From the NCBI GenBank assembly GCA_964591455.1, contig CAZQDZ010000002.1:1-64000 (forward strand): a stretch of 64,000 bases of DNA, read 5' to 3'. The DNA is from RFSX01 sp964591455. GTDB taxonomy: Bacteria; Bacteroidota; Bacteroidia; Chitinophagales; Saprospiraceae. Positions within the stretch are counted from its first letter, which is position 1, and every line of letters begins with the position of its first letter. Below the pieces are notes generated by a model. That model was not told where the DNA came from and did no database searches. It saw nothing but the letters and a program-made list of their open reading frames with translations. A program made the translations under genes and the position numbers. Shown piece by piece: positions 35,758-45,855 of the stretch.

Positions 35758-37152
35758 ATGGAAAAATATGATGCAATTATAATTGGTGCTGGGTCAGCAG
35801 GATTGGGTTGTTTGGGTATGGCAAAAGCACTCGGCTGGCGTAGTGTAATTATAGATAAAAGTGAAGAAAATATAGGTGGTGATTGTCTCAATTTTGGTTG
35901 TGTGCCCAGTAAGGCATTAATTCATGTTGCCAAATACTTTTATGGAGCTAAGCAAGCCACTCGGTTTGGGTTGAATACTTCAGGCAAGGCCAATTGGGCA
36001 GAAGTCATTCAGTATGTGCATGATAAGCAGGCCGTCATCAGGGCCCACGAGAGTGCAGACTATCTTAGACAGAATGGAGAAAACCTCGTAATCGGAGCCG
36101 CTACTTTTAAAGACAAACACACCATAGAAGCTAATGGACAATTATATAAAGGGGATAAGATATTTATTTGTACGGGTTCACATCCTCGCCATATTCCATT
36201 CGAAGGCATAGACAAGGTCAATTGGTTCAACAATGAGACGCTATTTTATGATATGAAAACCTTGCCTGAGGAACTTATTGTTATTGGTGGTGGTCCGATT
36301 GGCTGTGAGATGGCACAGGTTTTTCAGAGGTTGGGTTCTAGTGTAAGTATTATAGATAGAGGAGACAGATTACTTGGCAAGGAAAGAGCTGAAGCGAGTG
36401 CTATACTGCAGGGGCAATTCGAAAGAGAAGGCATACAAATGTATTTCAATCATGATGTTGTCAGATTTGGAAACAGGAATTCAGTCATCATTAAAAACAG
36501 AGCTACAGAAGAAGAGAAGACCTTATCACTTGATGCTTGCTTGCTCGCCGTTGGCAGAGGTATGAATCATGGTTCTTTAAATGTAGCGGCGGCTGGACTA
36601 AAAGAAACCGAACGTGGTAAATTAGTTATAAACGATTATTTGCAGACCTCTGAATCCCATATCTATGCCGTCGGTGATGCAGCAGGGATGTATCAGTTTT
36701 CTCATGGCGCTGAGAAGCATGTCAATTTACTGAAACATAATTTCAATAAGATTCTAGATAAGAAGCACCATGTCAAAGGCTTATCGTGGGTGACTTTTAC
36801 AGAACCTGAGATTGCTACCTTTGGATTTTCAGAACAATATCTACAGGAAAATAAAATTGATTATTGGAGACAAGATCAAGTGTTTGATAGAGATGACAAA
36901 GCAATTACCTCAGAATATGATTATGGAAAAATCACCTTGTTCGTTTCAAAAGAAAAGAATAAGCTAAGACGAAAAATTCTCGGAGGGACCATCGTTTCTC
37001 CCAATGCCGGCGAGATTATGCAGGAACTGCATCTAGCGACAACAGCGGATTTGTGTTTGGCGGATTTTATGGATAAAGTATATGCTTACCCGACAGCTTC
37101 TAGAATTAATCAGCAAACAATTAAAGGCATTGTAAATTACAAGGAGGATTAA
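35758..37152 (+). CDS. FAD-dependent disulfide oxidoreductase (dihydrolipoamide dehydrogenase/MerA-like)
   Basis: 464 aa. The FAD-binding GAGSAGLG (~10-17), redox-active pair C43/C48 in GGDCLNFGCVPSK, NADH-binding GGGPIGCEMAQ (~178) and the FAD-closing AVGDAAGMYQFSH are present. In true lipoamide dehydrogenases the C-terminal motif has the His-Glu pair (HPHPTLSE); here it reads YAYPTASRINQ, so that pair is missing and a lipoamide substrate is unlikely. It is closer to MerA/unclassified members, but lacks the MerA C-terminal Cys pair. It starts at an ATG after a TACCTTTA box at 35686-35693. Substrate unknown. Confidence 0.9.
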   Translation: MEKYDAIIIGAGSAGLGCLGMAKALGWRSVIIDKSEENIGGDCLNFGCVPSKALIHVAKYFYGAKQATRFGLNTSGKANWAEVIQYVHDKQAVIRAHESADYLRQNGENLVIGAATFKDKHTIEANGQLYKGDKIFICTGSHPRHIPFEGIDKVNWFNNETLFYDMKTLPEELIVIGGGPIGCEMAQVFQRLGSSVSIIDRGDRLLGKERAEASAILQGQFEREGIQMYFNHDVVRFGNRNSVIIKNRATEEEKTLSLDACLLAVGRGMNHGSLNVAAAGLKETERGKLVINDYLQTSESHIYAVGDAAGMYQFSHGAEKHVNLLKHNFNKILDKKHHVKGLSWVTFTEPEIATFGFSEQYLQENKIDYWRQDQVFDRDDKAITSEYDYGKITLFVSKEKNKLRRKILGGTIVSPNAGEIMQELHLATTADLCLADFMDKVYAYPTASRINQQTIKGIVNYKED

Positions 37153-37169
37153 CGCCTCCTGGCATTCTT

Positions 37170-38666
37170 CTAGTATTTAGCTGATTTATCACCCGGATTT
37201 GTCTTGATTATAAAATCTCTCAGATCATTGTTGGATTTTTTCAGGTCTTCTCTTCTAAGATACATCATATGTCCACTTCGATAACCCTTGAAGAAAAACC
37301 GGTCCTTCATCTTTCCGCTAGGGTCTATTTGCCACATGGTGTACTTGGCATTAAAGTACGTGGTAGCGCCGTCATAATAGCCTGACTGAACCATTACATT
37401 GAGATAGGGATTTTGGTTCATGGCTCGGCCTAGATTAGCCCTTGTGTTATCATTTGTCCGATCCCATGGATGCACAGGTCCAAACATATTGTATTTAATA
37501 TCAGTCTTAAAACCAAGATGCTCTCTGATATAATAATTGATGGCTGGTGTGAATGAATGTAACCATGACTTTAGCTCTGCATTATATTCGGGTCTTTCTC
37601 CTGCTTCCTTCTTGTCTAAGCCCAAGTACCTAGAGTCTAACCTTCCTATGGTGAGGCCTGATTCATCTCTTAGTAATTCCTTCCAAAAATAACTGGTAGG
37701 CACATCCAAATTGTGTTGTAGTATTTTGTCCTTGTCAATGGTGGTGTATTTAGCCATCTTCCTAGCACAGCTCATTTTTTCTTCCTCAGAAATAAAGCCA
37801 CCCTTCGCCAACGCTGGCATCAGTTCATCCACCGCAAAAGCTTCCACCTCAGGTAAGATGTCCAGTAGGTCTTTGGATTGCATATCATCGGGGAGGACTT
37901 TGTGGTGCCAAGCCGCTGCGGTCATGTATGGCACATTAAGCGCAGAAGATAAGGCATTGTCAGCACCATATGATTTGTAATCGGCTGGGGAGACTAGAAT
38001 GACGCCATTGAGGTACATCCATTGTTTATCTTGTAGTTCCAGAGATAAACCCATTACTCGGGTCCCTCCATAGCTTTCTCCTATTAGATACTTTGGAGAT
38101 AGCCATCTATTGTATCTGGTCACAAAGGTATTGACCCATTCAGCGAGATACTTTATATCCGCATTGATGCCAAAGAACATCTTCTTGTCTACCTCCATGC
38201 CCTCTTTCATCACTGGTCTGGAGTAGCCAGTATTGACGGGATTAACAAAAACGATATCTGCTACATCAAGGACAGAATATGGATTATCCTGAATACCATA
38301 GGGTTGTACAGGATAGCCCTCCTCATCGATTCTAAGCACTTTGGGACCAGAATAAGCCACATGCATCCACACTGAAGCAGAGCCTGGCCCACCATTAAAT
38401 GAAATAATAAGTGGTCTTTCTTTCCCATCTCCATTGGTCCGCTGGTAGTAGGTATAAAAAAGACTGGCTACGGGTACGCCTTTATCATCCCATACAGGCA
38501 TCGTACCACAGTGGGCTGTATAGTTAACAACAGTACCATTTATGGTGGCACTGTGCTTTGTCATCACGGTGGTGTCAGTAGGTAATGTCCTATGCTGTGC
38601 ATAAGACAATACAATAATGCCAAAGAACAAAAAGATGAAGGAGAAAAGACTTAGTGATTTTTGCAT
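37170..38666 (-). CDS. S10-family serine carboxypeptidase-like exported peptidase
   Basis: 498 aa. Signal peptide (residues 1-23, ending LSYAQ), then a typical S10 start (GGPGSASVWMHVAYSGP). Nucleophile S198 is in GESYGGTR, and the C-terminal HMMYLRRED holds the catalytic His; the catalytic Asp probably lies in the YDGATTYF segment. Bacteroidete S10 peptidases of this length are common exported enzymes that trim peptides for nutrition. It is convergent with the flavin oxidoreductase gene; the 17-base spacer includes an AGGAGG/CCTCCT hairpin. Confidence 0.9.
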   Translation of the reverse strand: MQKSLSLFSFIFLFFGIIVLSYAQHRTLPTDTTVMTKHSATINGTVVNYTAHCGTMPVWDDKGVPVASLFYTYYQRTNGDGKERPLIISFNGGPGSASVWMHVAYSGPKVLRIDEEGYPVQPYGIQDNPYSVLDVADIVFVNPVNTGYSRPVMKEGMEVDKKMFFGINADIKYLAEWVNTFVTRYNRWLSPKYLIGESYGGTRVMGLSLELQDKQWMYLNGVILVSPADYKSYGADNALSSALNVPYMTAAAWHHKVLPDDMQSKDLLDILPEVEAFAVDELMPALAKGGFISEEEKMSCARKMAKYTTIDKDKILQHNLDVPTSYFWKELLRDESGLTIGRLDSRYLGLDKKEAGERPEYNAELKSWLHSFTPAINYYIREHLGFKTDIKYNMFGPVHPWDRTNDNTRANLGRAMNQNPYLNVMVQSGYYDGATTYFNAKYTMWQIDPSGKMKDRFFFKGYRSGHMMYLRREDLKKSNNDLRDFIIKTNPGDKSAKY

Positions 38667-38815
38667 TGCACTCTAATTTTTAAAGTGAATGCCTAAAATA
38701 CTTAATTAGACAATAGAATGAGAATAGACTTGCTATTTACATGCCATTAAGGTTCTATGACTTCAGATAATACCAATAGGCTTCAGAGCTAGAAGACTAA
38801 TTTTTTTACTTTAGT

Positions 38816-40003
38816 ATGGTAATGAAAAAATGCCTCAATTGCGACAACACCATTTCTCTCTCTGACAAGTATTGTAACGTCTGTGGTCAGAAGGCAGTTT
38901 TTCCAAAGCTCAACTTCATCAATATTGTTAAAGACTTTCTGTCTAATTTATTCAATGTAGAAAATAAAATTTGGAGCACTTTAAAGGAAATATGGATACC
39001 TGGAAAATTGACCTCAGAGTATGTAGCTGGCAGGAGACATAATTATTACAATCCACTAAGAATATTTCTGGTTGTTCTGTTTTTGCTTTTTACGCTAGTG
39101 GTCATTCATTTGAATAAAGCTATTGAAGGGATCAATGAATTTAAGGAAGAGAGTCTGGAGAACATCTGGAAAAACAAGATGAAACAAAAGTTTGATTCAT
39201 TGTCTATTACTTATCCTGTTCTAAATGATACAGTTTTCAGGCAATCACTATTTGATGACAATGGTAAATCCATGCCTGCATCTGTTTTGAATGAAGAAAA
39301 CCAACTGGAATTAATCAGAATTGTTAGGCAAGAGAATTCACAAGATCCCATTCGTAACAGAGAGATATTAGATAGTTTAGTAAAACTTCAAGGCTCTTAC
39401 AAGTATACCTTCGGCGAAAATAATCCTATAGACACTGTTTCTATTCCAGGTATTTCCTCAGATTACAATTTTAGTGGATCTACTATAAATAATATAGACA
39501 TGAATGACTTCCTTGTTTTATCACCTGAACAATTAAAAGAAAAACATGGCAAAGGCGGCTATAGTGAATTTATGTTGGTGCAAGGACAAAAAATAATAAA
39601 AGACCTTCAGTCCTCTATTGTCTTTGGTGTCAGTAACGGCACCTGGGCCATTATTCTTCAAGTGCTGTTAATGGGTATTCTATTTAAGTTCTTGTATATC
39701 AGAAGAAGCTACTTGTATGCAGAGCATATAATATTTCATACGTATGGGCATACCCGTTTTTTGCTCGTGGGGCTTATGTTTTTGGTTTTGGCCTTGGTTC
39801 TACCGCTTATGAATTATCTAGGAATCTTTTTTGGGCTTTGGTTTCTGGCTGGTGCCATATATTTATTCTTTGGCATGAAAGCTTATTATAAGCAATCAAA
39901 GAGGAAGACATTTGTGAAGTGGGTTATGACTTTATTTGGTTACTCTATCGGGCTGTTGTTATGTTCGTTGCTAATCTTCGTGTTGTCGGCGGTGATGTTG
40001 TAG
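38816..40003 (+). CDS. DUF3667 membrane protein
   Basis: 395 aa. N-terminal zinc ribbon KCLNCDN...YCNVCGQK (four Cys, residues 6-25), the DUF3667 core (NLFNVENKIWSTLKEIW, GRRHNYYNPLRIF), then membrane helices at ~80-97 and four in the C-terminal third. The function of DUF3667 is unknown. The start is ATGGTAATG at 38816; the second ATG (38822) is equally possible. Its last 351 bases are duplicated ~1.8 kb downstream. Confidence 0.88.
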   Translation: MVMKKCLNCDNTISLSDKYCNVCGQKAVFPKLNFINIVKDFLSNLFNVENKIWSTLKEIWIPGKLTSEYVAGRRHNYYNPLRIFLVVLFLLFTLVVIHLNKAIEGINEFKEESLENIWKNKMKQKFDSLSITYPVLNDTVFRQSLFDDNGKSMPASVLNEENQLELIRIVRQENSQDPIRNREILDSLVKLQGSYKYTFGENNPIDTVSIPGISSDYNFSGSTINNIDMNDFLVLSPEQLKEKHGKGGYSEFMLVQGQKIIKDLQSSIVFGVSNGTWAIILQVLLMGILFKFLYIRRSYLYAEHIIFHTYGHTRFLLVGLMFLVLALVLPLMNYLGIFFGLWFLAGAIYLFFGMKAYYKQSKRKTFVKWVMTLFGYSIGLLLCSLLIFVLSAVML

Positions 40004-40031
40004 GGCTAGGTAAAGAGGGCTATACAGCTAA

Positions 40032-41534
40032 TCAATTACAAATCAAAAATTTGCTAGTCAAGACCCCTTCATTTGTACCCAGAAAAAAATAGTAAACACC
40101 GTTATCTAGATTCCCTACGTCTATTGCTCTAGTATCCTGCTTATCGATATTGATGTCTAGTACATTCCTTCCCATCACATCTCGTATGGATACGTTCTTA
40201 AGAATCGCTGGCTTGTCTAACTCAAAATGAATTATTTCTGATACTGGATTAGGAAATAGTCGTAATTCTAATAATTTGTGGGTAATCTCTTTTGTGCTAG
40301 TTGTGAAGAGCAAGGAGTCACAGACAGAATTATCAGGAGCTGGTCCAAAGTGTGGTATATTAGGAAAACTTCCAGTCTTTACTTGTTGACCATTTACTGT
40401 TGGTAGAATCAAACTGTGTTGGCTAAGACCACAACTCTTTCCTTGTAGGTCAGGATAATTGATAACATGGATAAACCCATTTCTTAAACCAGTAATATAT
40501 ATCTTTCCATCTGGAGCAAGCTTTGAAAATGTAAATAAAGTAGGACTTGATACTGCTAGATCTAGTGAATCTATCAGAGTCCTGGAGGAGATTACCGGAT
40601 TGGCCATAAGGTCAAACTGAAATAGTTCGAATTTTGCTGCAGCATAAACATATCTGGAATTGGGAGATATTGCAACTCCAGAAAAACCCCTGAAATCTTC
40701 ATCTGGAAATAGAATCCTTTCTCTGTGTGTCAATATGCCGGTATGATTATCAAAATCGTATATATTAAGACCCTCTGTATAATTAAATCTAACATATGTT
40801 GTTCCATCTTTAGAGAAACATGCTGATCCAGTGTCAGAACTATTTGAATTATTCCATTTATATCCTGTACAAGTCACTACTGAGGAACTAAACCCTTGTT
40901 CGTTCAACAAGACACAATTGTAACAGTTAGACTGCCTCTCTAACACACAAATCCACCAATCTCTACCATTGCTATGTCGTGTAGCATGCACATTGCCCGT
41001 TGCTAAAGTATCAGAAAAAATAATTTGGTGCTTCTCTAAAATATCTACAGCGGAAGAATTAGATACATCAATTTTAGTATAGTATAGCTTAGAAGAGATA
41101 TCTAACCAATTATCTATAATATAGTCTGGATTAATATAGTAGACGATATCCTCTTGACAAGGCGCAGGCAAGAAGAGTGAAGAGAAAAGCATATTGTTAT
41201 ATCCAAACTCACATTGGTTAGCAACCTCTTCTATTATTGTCATTTCTTCACCGCCAGACACTAGTTCATTATTGCGATTGTATAATTCACATCCATTGGT
41301 GTACATAATAATCTCTCCAAGCGTATCACAAATATTAGAGATAGCTGGCCTGCTCATAATTATAGAACTCTCTGCGGATAACAATTCCAAAGAATCTTTA
41401 TTAAAATCTAGGATGATGCTAGCCTCTTCATCTCCGATAATCCATTGACTTTCTCTAGTAGATTGAGCAGAGACTATTGTTAGAAATAAACTTGCAAAAA
41501 AGATAACACCAATCGCTTTTTTAGATATACACAT
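40032..41534 (-). CDS. exported beta-propeller-like protein with T9SS sorting domain
   Basis: 500 aa. Signal peptide (residues 1-23, ending IVSAQ), a body with WD40/YVTN-like blades (GVAISPNSRYVYAAAKFELF, TFSKLAPDGKIYITGL), Cys-rich linkers, and a C-terminal type A T9SS sorting domain (~420-500: LRLFPNPVSEIIHFE, NLDNGVYYFFLG). It should be exported to the cell surface. The domain arrangement is common in Saprospiria; the ligand is unknown. It lies inside a segment bounded by the two DUF3667 3' repeats. Confidence 0.88.
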   Translation of the reverse strand: MCISKKAIGVIFFASLFLTIVSAQSTRESQWIIGDEEASIILDFNKDSLELLSAESSIIMSRPAISNICDTLGEIIMYTNGCELYNRNNELVSGGEEMTIIEEVANQCEFGYNNMLFSSLFLPAPCQEDIVYYINPDYIIDNWLDISSKLYYTKIDVSNSSAVDILEKHQIIFSDTLATGNVHATRHSNGRDWWICVLERQSNCYNCVLLNEQGFSSSVVTCTGYKWNNSNSSDTGSACFSKDGTTYVRFNYTEGLNIYDFDNHTGILTHRERILFPDEDFRGFSGVAISPNSRYVYAAAKFELFQFDLMANPVISSRTLIDSLDLAVSSPTLFTFSKLAPDGKIYITGLRNGFIHVINYPDLQGKSCGLSQHSLILPTVNGQQVKTGSFPNIPHFGPAPDNSVCDSLLFTTSTKEITHKLLELRLFPNPVSEIIHFELDKPAILKNVSIRDVMGRNVLDINIDKQDTRAIDVGNLDNGVYYFFLGTNEGVLTSKFLICN

Positions 41535-41818
41535 TCATCTTTACTTTGTAAAATAAATTTAGTGCTTTTTGTGTGGCCATGTTCATCTTTAAGTTGAAAT
41601 AAGTATAAACCAGACTCTAAATCTATCGATACTGATTGATTATTATAAGTAAATCCTTCTTTGATAATACTTCCATTCATGTCGAATATTTTAAACTCTG
41701 TAATAGAGTTATCACTATACGCAAAATAAAGGGAATTAGAAGCAGGATTTGGGTAAACCACCAGCTTCGTGTCTTCATTCAAATTAATGCTACGTTCAGA
41801 CAATCTATTGTCCTCCAA
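41480..41818 (-). pseudogene. truncated T9SS sorting-domain fragment
   Basis: A 112-codon frame whose residues ~17-92 are a recognisable T9SS type A sorting domain (LVVYPNPASNSLYF, FDMNGSIIKEG, SGLYLFQLKDE), but with no signal peptide and no cargo domain. It begins at the junction with the duplicated DUF3667 sequence (~41807-41818) and runs 55 bases past the next gene's start. It is best seen as the 3' remnant of a T9SS cargo gene cut off by a recombination. Confidence 0.75.
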
Positions 41819-42160
41819 GTGTTATTGATGGGTATTCTATTTAAATTCTTGTATATCAGAAGAGGCTACCTCTATGCAGAGCATATAATATTTCATACGT
41901 ATGGGCATACCCGCTTTTTGTTGGTAGGGTTAATATTTTGGGTTTTGGCACTAGTTCTACCGCTTATGAATTATCTAGGAATCTTTTTTTGGCTTTGGCT
42001 TCTGGCTGGTACCATATATCTATTTGCTGGCATGAAAGCCTACTATAAGCAATCAAAGAGGAAGACATTTGTAAAGTGGGTTATAACTTTATTTGCTTAC
42101 TCTATCGGTTTGCTATTATGTTCGTTGCTGATATTCGTGCTGTCGGCGGTGATGTTGTGA
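41807..42160 (+). pseudogene. duplicated 3' fragment of DUF3667 gene
   Basis: Encodes the last 118 residues of a DUF3667 protein (from IVLQVLLMG to LSAVML) and aligns gap-free from 41810 with bases 39653-40003 of the intact gene. I estimate about 90% nucleotide identity; most differences are at third codon positions, so both copies were under selection before truncation. An upstream frame stays open to 41636, but its residues are the antisense of the T9SS fragment and not DUF3667-like. The left boundary is blurred by a shared tctattgtc near 41805. Confidence 0.82.
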
Positions 42161-42173
42161 TAACATCTTTTAC

Positions 42174-42797
42174 TTACTTCTCTGTCCAATCTTGTAAAAT
42201 AGATTCTAATTCTATTTCAAATTTTGGGAAGAGTACGGAATTTATAGTATCCTCATAGGTATAGGTTCTTACCTTCTTATAAGAATTATCCTTCAAATAA
42301 AAGACCTGTATCAATCTCTCCATCGGAAACACAATCCAATATTCTTGCACACCTACTTCTTCGTAGATATCATGTTTCTTGTCAATGTCCTTTTAGGATG
42401 TATGTGGAGACAATAATTCAACCAACAAATCTGGAGGACCAAAGCAGCCCGCTTTTTCAATCTTAATCAAATCGCATATCACACATAAATCTGGTTGGAC
42501 AACAGTTGTAGAAGAATTTCGTTTTTCATTGGCAACAGGAAGTATCACATCTAAACGTGCCAAATAAACCTTACATGGGTGATCAGAAAAGTACTTTCTA
42601 AATTCTACATACAAATCTCCTAGAATCTCCTGATGCCAAGAATTAGGTGCTGGAGTCATTTTATATATCTGACATACCTGACCACGAATCAGCTCTACCA
42701 TATAGTCAAAGTCAAACTTAAGGTAGTCGGCATAGGTCCATTTCTTATTATATAGTCCAACCGGTTCATTTATTGGGTCAGAATTCTTTGTGTTCAT
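42174..42797 (-). pseudogene. Uma2-family (DUF820) nuclease gene with one nonsense codon
   Basis: The frame runs from an ATG at 42797 through 134 codons (VELIRGQVCQIYKMTPAP, PDLCVICD, GPPDLLVELLSP) to a TAA at 42393-42395. It resumes in the same frame without a shift (KDIDKKHDIYEEVGVQEYW, IVFPMERLIQVFYLK) and ends at a normal stop at 42174-42176. The rest of the Uma2 domain is intact, so one point mutation of a Lys or Gln codon explains the break. The family has a PD-(D/E)xK nuclease-like fold and is common in mobile or repetitive contexts. Sequencing error is an alternative. Confidence 0.88.
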
Positions 42798-42941
42798 TGC
42801 TGTATAAAAATAAGTAAAATCTGTTTTTATAACCAGATTGATCTTTGGGTTGACTTTGCTTTGCTATTGGTTTAATGCTCCATGCATCTCATAATATAGT
42901 GCACGCTGCCATGTTGTTATAAATGTAATATCTTTATATAC

Positions 42942-45833
42942 ATGAAAAATCAATTATTAGCAGCATTCCTAAGTGTCGTTGCCTTCACTAGTGGTTATTC
43001 ACAAGAACAATTATCTTTTGTAGATAATCATGATAGAGTCATCTATAGGGCGAGATATTCCTATGAATCCGGTGATAAGGTCAGATATCTTACCGTGGAG
43101 AACGATGGTACACTTGCCATCACAGAATATAATGAAGAGTCTTTTGATACGCTTTTATATCATGAGAATTTGGATAATGTCCCGTATGGAATTCAAAATT
43201 CCACAAATACTAGGCGGAATGGGAATCATCACGTTGATCTTTTTACACATGAAATAAGAATAGTTAATCTGCATACCTTAGAAATAACTTTTCTACCCTT
43301 CATTGCAGAAGAAGGTCCAAACTTAACTAGGGAAGATGAAATTTTAGTCTTTTATAACTTCCCTACAAATAGGAATACAATTCTGTATAATTTAGAGACT
43401 GGAAGAACTGACACACTTACCCTTTTTTATGGATCAGCAGTGAGTCCACCCGACGTAGGTACTTGCAATTTTTGTATTTGCCATTTTCCTCAAGGTATAG
43501 AACGAGAACTCTTAAATGATTCTATCTTCATTTCTATGCACTATAGCTGTGAAGAGCCAGAGTATATTTCGCTATATGATTACGTAAATGATTCTACAGA
43601 TTATTTTTTATCAGTTGAGAATAATAGATATACAAAACATGTATACAGAAATATAGTAAAATCAGGAAAAAGTATTTATGCAATAGAAGGTGTGGATAAT
43701 TACAGGTGTATAGTTAAGGTTCCTGATACTCTAGATGTCTCTACTTGGCATTCAGATTCATTATCATTTATAAGAGTGACATATCCTACAGATAAGATTG
43801 ACCTTTATACTTACAATGTAAATACAACAGAGGTTACTTCATTATTAAATTTGCCAGACTCCCTTTCCAGCTTTTTAGGGATTGTACCTAATCATTATAT
43901 GATTTTAAGACAACCTGGCGATTCTGATTTATTATACGACATTAAAAAAGATACCAGTGTAGTCATAGGACATGTAGAAGCCCTTGTCCTACATTCAGAT
44001 TACTTTTATTACACGGCTGGCAGTACGCTATTTCGCCAGTCCATGGATGACTACAAAGTCGATACGCTAGGCATGCTAGATGTCCCTACTATTCAAACAA
44101 TGAGTGTTATTGCAAAACAAAATAAACTGTTTGTGACTGCCCATGATCAACGCTATATTTATGATGATACTAATGGACTTAAAAGAATAAATGAGAACAC
44201 GTTCTATGATATATCAGGTTTTCGAGATATGGATTTTGTATACCATAATAAGACTTTCTATAACACTGAACTTATCCCTAGGAAAGACACCCTAACCTAT
44301 AAGTATAATCGCAGTGACTTTGAGTTAATTAATGATTATAGGATATTAGAACTTCCCGATAATTCCCCCATAATAAATAATAACCTTTGGGTCAGAAATG
44401 ACAATGCGATAGGGATCGAAGAGAATAACCAAATGAGGGAAGTGATTTCTGATATAGACATGAATAGGGTGGAGATTTATACTTCATTGGAAAAAGATTA
44501 TCTGTTTATCCAAGATAGTGATGAGAGATGGATTATAGATACTAAGTCGTTAAAAGCCAAGAGATTCAATATACTTGACGATTATAAAATACACAGGGCT
44601 TTTAGTTTAGGCAAAAACTTCATTTTTAGTGCACTAAATTTTGATACAGAGATAAGAGTCAATTGGATTTACTATCCTGAGGATGATAAACTTATAGAGA
44701 TTGAGGAAATTATTGAAGATTATAGACCATTTTCTGGAGATGAGTATGGAATGGGATTAAATAATGTCGTCCCTATAGCCAACGATAGGTTTCTTGCTAC
44801 CACTTCTCATCTTCACTGGCCAGGATGTAATTGCACGGATATAGTTGTCTGTCACCTAGTTATTGTTAGCACAGATGGCACAATAAAGGATTTAGGTGGA
44901 ATAAGTTGCAATAGCTATAAGAAGATAGATTTAGGTAATAGTGAATATTATTATTACGCAGATAATACAGTGACTTTAGTTGACACTATTAACGGCTCTA
45001 CAAGAGTAAGTTCGCCATTTAATTCATCACTAGTAGATTTGGCATATCATAATGATCTTCTGTATCTAATTTGGGTTAATGCTGATGATAATTATCATCA
45101 CTATTTTCACGATAGAGAAAATGATAGAGAAGTTGACCTAAACATACCAAGTAATACTATTCTCAAAAATTACTATACTGTTGGAGAGTCTCTATTTGGT
45201 TATCTATTCGATAGAGAGAATGGTGATACATACTTTGCCAAAATTGACTCTGTAGATGTCACAAGAGTCTTCGACACAGAACCACTCGGATGGGGGCAAT
45301 CACATTACGTCCTAGATAAAGAATTAAATATCCCAGCCAAGCTCGCATTGATTAATATGCCAGGTATAGGTTCAGAGTTATTTCTACTATACGAAGATGG
45401 ATCTCTGGAACTTCTAACAGATCTGAATGAAGGCCCATCCAGTATGAATGATGACAAGGCAGATATAGCTATAATTGATGGCAATTTATTTTTTGAAGGC
45501 ATCACTCAAGAGACAGGCAAACAATTATATGGTGTGCCCGTTACATTTGATTTTCTGTCCAGTACTTCAGAAATAAATGAAGATTATTATGTTCCTGATA
45601 TAACAATCTACCCCAACCCTACTCAAGAAGTAATAACTATATCAGGAAAGGATTATTCGACTGCCCCTAATTATATCAAAATAATTAATACAAGTGGTGA
45701 CGAGGTTTTCTCTCAAATTGGTGATATAGACGCCACTAAGCAAATTAATGTTAGCTCATACCCAGCAGGCACATACTATGTGCTCATAGATATTAATAAC
45801 AGAACATTTGTTAAGCCCTTCGTGAAGATCTAA
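42942..45833 (+). CDS. large exported protein with T9SS sorting domain
   Basis: 963 aa. Signal peptide (residues 1-20, ending TSGYS), a long body of repeated beta-strands rich in Asp, Tyr and Asn (propeller-like, no recognised family), then a T9SS type A sorting domain (~885-963: ITIYPNPTQEVITIS, SSYPAGTYYVLIDIN). Cell-surface or secreted. The first 61 bases of the coding sequence are repeated at 45856-45916 as a stub. Confidence 0.85.
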   Translation: MKNQLLAAFLSVVAFTSGYSQEQLSFVDNHDRVIYRARYSYESGDKVRYLTVENDGTLAITEYNEESFDTLLYHENLDNVPYGIQNSTNTRRNGNHHVDLFTHEIRIVNLHTLEITFLPFIAEEGPNLTREDEILVFYNFPTNRNTILYNLETGRTDTLTLFYGSAVSPPDVGTCNFCICHFPQGIERELLNDSIFISMHYSCEEPEYISLYDYVNDSTDYFLSVENNRYTKHVYRNIVKSGKSIYAIEGVDNYRCIVKVPDTLDVSTWHSDSLSFIRVTYPTDKIDLYTYNVNTTEVTSLLNLPDSLSSFLGIVPNHYMILRQPGDSDLLYDIKKDTSVVIGHVEALVLHSDYFYYTAGSTLFRQSMDDYKVDTLGMLDVPTIQTMSVIAKQNKLFVTAHDQRYIYDDTNGLKRINENTFYDISGFRDMDFVYHNKTFYNTELIPRKDTLTYKYNRSDFELINDYRILELPDNSPIINNNLWVRNDNAIGIEENNQMREVISDIDMNRVEIYTSLEKDYLFIQDSDERWIIDTKSLKAKRFNILDDYKIHRAFSLGKNFIFSALNFDTEIRVNWIYYPEDDKLIEIEEIIEDYRPFSGDEYGMGLNNVVPIANDRFLATTSHLHWPGCNCTDIVVCHLVIVSTDGTIKDLGGISCNSYKKIDLGNSEYYYYADNTVTLVDTINGSTRVSSPFNSSLVDLAYHNDLLYLIWVNADDNYHHYFHDRENDREVDLNIPSNTILKNYYTVGESLFGYLFDRENGDTYFAKIDSVDVTRVFDTEPLGWGQSHYVLDKELNIPAKLALINMPGIGSELFLLYEDGSLELLTDLNEGPSSMNDDKADIAIIDGNLFFEGITQETGKQLYGVPVTFDFLSSTSEINEDYYVPDITIYPNPTQEVITISGKDYSTAPNYIKIINTSGDEVFSQIGDIDATKQINVSSYPAGTYYVLIDINNRTFVKPFVKI

Positions 45834-45855
45834 TCTTTGGGATAAATTTATAGGT

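Noticed and set aside
41636..41806. Upstream extension of the DUF3667 fragment as a new gene start
   Set aside because: The residues are antisense to the T9SS sorting-domain fragment and do not resemble DUF3667; only bases from ~41807 are homologous.
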